A DNA stretch of 17,860 nucleotides from Actinomycetota bacterium (GTDB lineage Bacteria; Actinomycetota; Thermoleophilia; Solirubrobacterales; Solirubrobacteraceae), in assembly GCA_005883255.1 (NCBI GenBank), contig VAXS01000128.1:1-17860 (forward strand), written 5' to 3'. The position numbers and the translations under genes are program-made. Under the pieces are notes generated by a model. It did not search any database and had not been told where the DNA came from. It was given only the letters and a program-made list of their open reading frames with translations. The first letter of the stretch is position 1, and the number at the start of each line of letters is the position of its first letter. Below, piece after piece: positions 14,307-17,860 of the stretch.

Positions 14307-14773
14307 GCCTCGCCCTTCCGGTCGGCGAGCTGCCGGCGGCGGGTGCGCAGCCGCCGGCGCTTGGCGGACAGCTCCTCCGCCAGGCGCTCGAGCTCGCGCT
14401 GCCGGCGGCGCACCAGCGCCAGCTGGCCGTCGAGGTGGCCCAGGGCCTCGTCGAGGATCTGGCGCCGGCGGGTGGTGTCGGGCGCACCCCGCCGCCACTC
14501 GGCGCGCAGGGCCGCGCGGGCGTCCTCGTGCTCCACCAGCTCCTTGAGCTCGTCCAGGGTGAGACCGAGCACGTCGCGCAGGCGCACGATCTCGCGCAGG
14601 CGCTCGACGTCGGCCTCGGTGTAGAGCCGGTGCTGGCCGGACGGGCGCGACGCCGCCTCGGACAGGAGGCCGATCTCCTCGTAGTAGCGAATCGTGCGGG
14701 GCGTGGTCCCGACCACGCGGGCCACCTCGCCGATCCGCAGCGGACGCTCGGGGACCGCGGCGACGGTGCTCAC
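14303..14773 (-). CDS. MerR-family transcriptional regulator
   Basis: 156 residues. The winged-helix DNA-binding domain starts at LRIGEVARVVGTTPRTIRYY (12-31) and continues through the wing GQHRLYTEAD. A dimerisation helix (LTLDELKELVEHEDA) follows, then a long, very Arg-rich coiled coil to the C-terminus. There are no cysteines, which argues against metal or redox sensing and for a small-molecule or lipophilic inducer. GTG at 14773 overlaps the MFS stop by 4 bases; the regulator sits second in its operon, between two exporters. It most likely binds the dyad at 16268-16287 and controls its own operon. Confidence 0.9.
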   Translation of the reverse strand: MSTVAAVPERPLRIGEVARVVGTTPRTIRYYEEIGLLSEAASRPSGQHRLYTEADVERLREIVRLRDVLGLTLDELKELVEHEDARAALRAEWRRGAPDTTRRRQILDEALGHLDGQLALVRRRQRELERLAEELSAKRRRLRTRRRQLADRKGEA

Positions 14774-16266
14774 GACGCCGCCTCCTCGGCCTGCGCGAGC
14801 CGCGCCCGCGGGCGGGCCGGCGCGCGCTGGGGCTCGGCCGGCGCGTGGGACGGCCGCAGCAGCGACACCAGCGCCCCGACCAGCGAGGTGGCGGCCAGCA
14901 CCCACAGGGCCGTGTGCATGTTGGCGATGAACGGCGCGAGCTTGGCGTCGGACAGCCCGTGCCCCAGGCCCGAGAAGATCGACAGCAGCGTGGACCTGGG
15001 CACCGCCGAGGTGACGATCGCCAGCACGAACGCGATCGAGATCACCGCCCCGGTGTTCTGGAGCATCGTGCGCGCGCCCGCGGCCACGCCCCGGCGGTGG
15101 GCGGGGACGGCGCCCATCATCGCCGCGGTGTTGGGGCTGTTGAACAGGCCCGAGCCGACCCCTACGACCAGCAGCCACAGCGAGCTCTGCCAGTACGGCG
15201 AGTGGGCCTGCAGCGTGGTCATCGCCGCCAGTCCCGCGGCGCTCACCAGCATGCCGGACGCGGCCAGCGCCCGCGACCCGCGGCGGTCGGCGTACACGCC
15301 GGCCAGCGGCGAGGAGATCAGCATGCCCAGCGCCAGCGGGATCAGCTTGATGCCGGCGGTGATCGGGCTGTCGCCCTGCGCGCCCTGGAAGTAGAACACG
15401 AACAGGAACAGCAGCGCGAAGCGCGAGAGCCCGTTGATGAACGCCGCCGCGGTGGCGGCGGCGAAGAGACGGTCGCGGAAGATCGTCAGGTCCAGCATCG
15501 GCGCCCGGACGCGCCGCTCGATGGCCACGAACGCCGGCAGCAGCGTCACGGCCGCCGCCAGGCCCGCGATCACGAGCGGGTCGCTCCAACCCGACAGGCC
15601 GCCGCGGGAGACGCCCAGCGCCAGGCCGGTGAGGCCGACGACGAACGTCGCCGTGCCCAGGAAGTCGAGGCCGCGGACCGTGTCGGGCTTGGCCAGCTCG
15701 CGCAGCACCAGCGCCGCCCACAGGCTGCTGGCCAGCCCCAGCGGGACGTTGAACCAGAACACCCAGTGCCAGGAGATCGACACCAGCGCTCCGCCCAGGA
15801 CCGGCCCCAGCACCAGCCCGACCGCGGCCACCATCGTGTTGGTCCCCATCGCCAGGCCGAGCTGGCGCTTGGGGAAGGCGTCGGTGACCAGCGCCGCGGA
15901 GTTGGCGAACAGGAACGCGCCGCCCACGCCCTGGAGGATCCGCCAGAGGATGAGCTCGGTGCCGCTGCCCGAGAACCCCGCGCCCAGCGAGGCGGCGGTG
16001 AACACCAGGAACCCGCCGACGTAGGCGTGCTTGCGTCCGAACAGGTCGGACAGGCGGCCGGCGGTGAGCACCAGGACGGTGGAGGCGATCATGTAGGCCA
16101 GGATCACCCACACCAGCTGCAGCAGCGAGGTGTGGAGGCTGCGCTCCAGGTCGGGCAGCGCGATGATCAGCGTGCCCGAGTTGATCGTCGCCAGCAGCAT
16201 CCCTGCGCTGGTGCACGAGAGGGCCCACCACTTGTAGTTCGGGTGTCCGGCGTCAATAAACCGCAT
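14770..16266 (-). CDS. DHA2-family MFS drug:proton antiporter (14 TM)
   Basis: 498 residues, usual for 14-helix DHA2 (EmrB/QacA) exporters. Motif A reads GRLSDLFGRKHAYVGG and motif C GLVLGPVLGGALVSISWHWVF, both diagnostic of proton-driven efflux. TM1 begins right after NYKWWAL, so the ATG at 16266 gives a short cytoplasmic lead. The C-terminus ends in a Pro/Ala/Arg-rich tail. First gene of the five-gene operon with MerR. A TAAACT -10 box lies 15 bases upstream. Substrate is unknown; hydrophobic or cationic toxicants are usual. Confidence 0.92.
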   Translation of the reverse strand: MRFIDAGHPNYKWWALSCTSAGMLLATINSGTLIIALPDLERSLHTSLLQLVWVILAYMIASTVLVLTAGRLSDLFGRKHAYVGGFLVFTAASLGAGFSGSGTELILWRILQGVGGAFLFANSAALVTDAFPKRQLGLAMGTNTMVAAVGLVLGPVLGGALVSISWHWVFWFNVPLGLASSLWAALVLRELAKPDTVRGLDFLGTATFVVGLTGLALGVSRGGLSGWSDPLVIAGLAAAVTLLPAFVAIERRVRAPMLDLTIFRDRLFAAATAAAFINGLSRFALLFLFVFYFQGAQGDSPITAGIKLIPLALGMLISSPLAGVYADRRGSRALAASGMLVSAAGLAAMTTLQAHSPYWQSSLWLLVVGVGSGLFNSPNTAAMMGAVPAHRRGVAAGARTMLQNTGAVISIAFVLAIVTSAVPRSTLLSIFSGLGHGLSDAKLAPFIANMHTALWVLAATSLVGALVSLLRPSHAPAEPQRAPARPRARLAQAEEAAS

Positions 16267-16267
16267 C

Positions 16268-16287
16268 TTTACGTAAACGTCAGTTTA
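16268..16287. promoter_or_regulatory. MerR-type operator candidate with -10 box
   Basis: An AT-rich island between the MFS gene and meaB holds TTTACGT-AA-ACGTCAG (16268-16283, five of seven positions symmetric), including the perfect palindrome TTTACGTAAA, and a second overlapping dyad TAAAC-GTCA-GTTTA (16274-16287). On the minus strand TAAACT (16287-16282) is a good -10 box 15 bases before the MFS ATG. Such dyads are typical MerR-family sites. Because the site lies at and just downstream of the -10 box rather than in a 19-bp spacer, repression may be more likely than classic MerR activation. Confidence 0.5.
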
Positions 16288-16315
16288 GCACTTCTCCTGC
16301 CATGATCCCGAGCCC

Positions 16316-17293
16316 ATGAGCGCCAGCGCCGACCGCAGCCTCGCCCAGCGCCTGCTCGACGGCGACAACCGGGCCCTGGCCCGCGCGATCTCGCTGGTCG
16401 AGAACGACGACCCGGCCGGCTGGGAGCTGGTCCGCGAGCTCTATCCCCAAACCGGCCGCGCGGCGATGGTCGGGTTCACGGGACCGCCCGGCGTGGGCAA
16501 GTCGACGCTGATCGCGGCGCTCACCCGGGCGGTGCGCGAGGCCGGGAAGGACGTGGCCGTCCTGTCGATCGACCCCTCGTCGCCCTTCACCCAGGGGGCG
16601 CTGCTGGGCGACCGGATCCGGCTGGCGGAGCACTTCCTCGACCCGGGGGTGTTCATCCGCTCGATGGCCAACCGCGGGGCGCTGGGCGGGCTCTCCGAGG
16701 CGGCGCTCCAGGCGGCGCTGCTGATGGACGCCGCGGGCAACGACGTGGTGTTCCTGGAGACCGTCGGCGTCGGGCAGGCGGACGTGGACGTGATCGACCA
16801 CGCCGACACGATCGTGCTGGTCCTGCAGCCGGGGTCGGGCGACTCGATCCAGGCGCTCAAGGCCGGGGTGATGGAGATCCCGGACGTGATCGTGGTCAAC
16901 AAGGCGGATCACCCGTTGACCGACACGATGGTGCGCGAGATCCGGGGCGTGCTCGCCCTCGGGCCCAAGGAGGAGGGGCAGTGGGACATCCCGATCGTCC
17001 GCACCGACGCGGCGCGGGGCGACGGCGTGGAGGAGCTGGTGGAGCGGCTGGACGCGCACCGGGCGCACATCGAGGCCGAGGGGACGCTGCTCGAGCGCCG
17101 CCGGCGCAACCTCCGCAACGAGGTGCTGGCGCTGGCCACCGTCCGGTTGCGCCGCCAGCTCGAGGCCGCGATCCGCGAGGACGCCGACGTGAAGGAGCTG
17201 CTCGACGAGGTGGTCTCGCGCCGCCTCGACCCGGCCAGCGCCGCCAGCTCGATCCTCGAGCGGCACGACGGCGGCGATGACGACGACCGCTAG
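16316..17293 (+). CDS. meaB: MeaB/ArgK-family G protein, chaperone of methylmalonyl-CoA mutase
   Basis: 325 residues. The P-loop GPPGVGKS is at 56-63, then the Mg/switch region SIDPSSPF with the conserved GALLGDRIR, the family motif ETVGVGQ, and the base-recognition motif NKAD. This combination is diagnostic of MeaB/MMAA, which gates adenosylcobalamin delivery to methylmalonyl-CoA mutase or relatives and protects the enzyme from inactivation; the old name ArgK (a kinase) is misleading. A C-terminal dimerisation helix is present. The mutase itself is not in the window. ATG at 16316 is the only start in frame after an upstream stop; no clear ribosome-binding site. Confidence 0.93.
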   Translation: MSASADRSLAQRLLDGDNRALARAISLVENDDPAGWELVRELYPQTGRAAMVGFTGPPGVGKSTLIAALTRAVREAGKDVAVLSIDPSSPFTQGALLGDRIRLAEHFLDPGVFIRSMANRGALGGLSEAALQAALLMDAAGNDVVFLETVGVGQADVDVIDHADTIVLVLQPGSGDSIQALKAGVMEIPDVIVVNKADHPLTDTMVREIRGVLALGPKEEGQWDIPIVRTDAARGDGVEELVERLDAHRAHIEAEGTLLERRRRNLRNEVLALATVRLRRQLEAAIREDADVKELLDEVVSRRLDPASAASSILERHDGGDDDDR

Positions 17294-17302
17294 GCCCGCG
17301 CG

Positions 17303-17860
17303 TTACGCGCCCAGGGCGCGTGCGATCACCATCTGCTGCACCTCGTCGGTGCCCTCCCCGATCGTGAGGATCTTCGCGTCGCGGTAGAAGCGGCACACCG
17401 GGTACTCCTCGATGTAGCCGTAGCCGCCGTGGATCTGGACGGCCTCCTCGGCGCAACGGACCGCCAGGCGGCCGGTCTTGAGCTTGGCCTGGGCGGCGGT
17501 GAGGGTGAAGTTGCGGCCCGCGTCCTTGAGGCGCGCGGACTTGTAGACCAGGAGGCGGGCGGCCTCGATCTCGGTCGCCATGTCGGCCAGCTTGGCCTGG
17601 ATGGCCTGGAACTTGGAGATCGGCTGGCCGAAGGCGCGGCGCTCGCGGGCGTAGGCCAGCGCCTGGTCGAGCGCGCCCTGGGCCAGCCCCACGCCCATCG
17701 CCGCCACGCCGATCCGGCCGATGTCCAGCACCTGGAGGAACTGCTTGAAGCCGGCGCCCGGCGGGCCCAGGAGGCTGTCCGCCGGCACGCGGCAGTCGGT
17801 GAAGGTGAGCGGGCGGGTGTCGGAGGCGTTCCAGCCCATCTTGCGGTAGGGCTCTCCCTG
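17303..17860 (-). CDS. Acyl-CoA dehydrogenase, C-terminal part (5' end beyond window)
   Basis: The last 185 residues of a flavoprotein acyl-CoA dehydrogenase. The middle-domain end (FTDCRVPADSLLG) leads into the helical C-terminal domain with RRAFGQPISKFQ, the FAD/tetramer motif QIHGGYGY and the catalytic-base segment GEGTDEVQQM, in which the Glu of GEGT matches the base of the short/medium-chain class. It oxidises acyl-CoA to enoyl-CoA in fatty or branched-chain acid degradation. Convergent with meaB, 9 bases apart; both fit acyl-CoA catabolism ending in propionyl-/methylmalonyl-CoA. Confidence 0.92.
   Translation of the reverse strand, partial: QGEPYRKMGWNASDTRPLTFTDCRVPADSLLGPPGAGFKQFLQVLDIGRIGVAAMGVGLAQGALDQALAYARERRAFGQPISKFQAIQAKLADMATEIEAARLLVYKSARLKDAGRNFTLTAAQAKLKTGRLAVRCAEEAVQIHGGYGYIEEYPVCRFYRDAKILTIGEGTDEVQQMVIARALGA
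17305..17321. terminator. Perfect 8-1-8 inverted repeat at the meaB/acyl-CoA dehydrogenase junction
   Basis: ACGCGCCC, one A, GGGCGCGT, covering the last codons of the dehydrogenase gene. In RNA it can form a 7-bp GC stem with a 3-base loop on either strand, so it could act as a bidirectional terminator for the convergent genes. There is no T-run on either side. Confidence 0.35.

Noticed and set aside
14845..16305. Long plus-strand open frame opposite the MFS gene
   Set aside because: Gln/Arg/His/Asp-rich translation with no motif or membrane segments, fully antisense to a clear MFS transporter.
1..17860. CRISPR arrays, tRNA/rRNA genes, insertion sequences, prophage genes
   Set aside because: Looked for regularly spaced repeats, tRNA-like cloverleafs, transposases and integrases; none found. 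Intergenic space totals only a few hundred bases.

Overview
The window is about 17.9 kb of very GC-rich, densely packed bacterial chromosome. GTG starts are common, genes often overlap by the 4 bases GTGA, and several start codons lie 6-8 nt downstream of a TANNNT -10 box, which suggests leaderless transcripts. Together with the gene content (paired ArsA/Get3-like ATPases, a GH57/GT4 polysaccharide locus of mycobacterial type, MeaB, DHA2 efflux) this points to an actinobacterium. A deep, non-model lineage such as Thermoleophilia/Solirubrobacterales is my best guess, but that is inference from style, not from a marker gene. I see no rRNA, tRNA, CRISPR array, insertion sequence or phage gene, and no gene-free stretch longer than about 60 bases.

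Layout. (1) 1-1257, minus: two overlapping ArsA/Get3-type ATPases, the second running off the left edge. (2) 1277-5475, plus: parA overlapping an ftsZ with an unusual ~110-residue N-terminal extension, then a gamma-glutamyltransferase and a small probable lipoprotein. (3) 5472-7041: a Lon-N-domain protein (minus), divergent from a beta-hydroxyacid dehydrogenase (plus) across a 61-bp spacer that holds a perfect 8-1-8 inverted repeat. (4) 7011-11876: a methyltransferase (minus), divergent from an operon methyltransferase - GH57 branching enzyme - GT4 glycosyltransferase (plus), which meets a hexapeptide-repeat acyltransferase (minus). This resembles the mycobacterial methylglucose lipopolysaccharide (MGLP) locus. 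(5) 11922-16266, minus: a five-gene operon MFS exporter - MerR regulator - ABC ATPase - ABC-2 permease - dienelactone hydrolase, with a MerR-type operator candidate at its head. (6) 16316-17860: meaB (plus), convergent with a partial acyl-CoA dehydrogenase (minus).

How the genes may work together. The parA-ftsZ overlap suggests coupled chromosome segregation and division functions. The two ArsA-like proteins have complementary missing active-site residues and are best read as a heterodimer. The MT-GH57-GT4 operon would build, branch and methylate an alpha-1,4-glucan, with the neighbouring methyltransferase and acyltransferase as plausible decorating enzymes. The MerR operon looks like a ligand-induced detoxification cassette with two exporters of different energy source and a hydrolase. 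MeaB and the acyl-CoA dehydrogenase fit acyl-CoA/propionate catabolism.

The most interesting items are the asymmetric ArsA pair, the FtsZ with a C-terminal-peptide-like motif also in its N-terminal extension, the MGLP-like locus, and the mirrored overlapping -10 boxes at 7961-7970.
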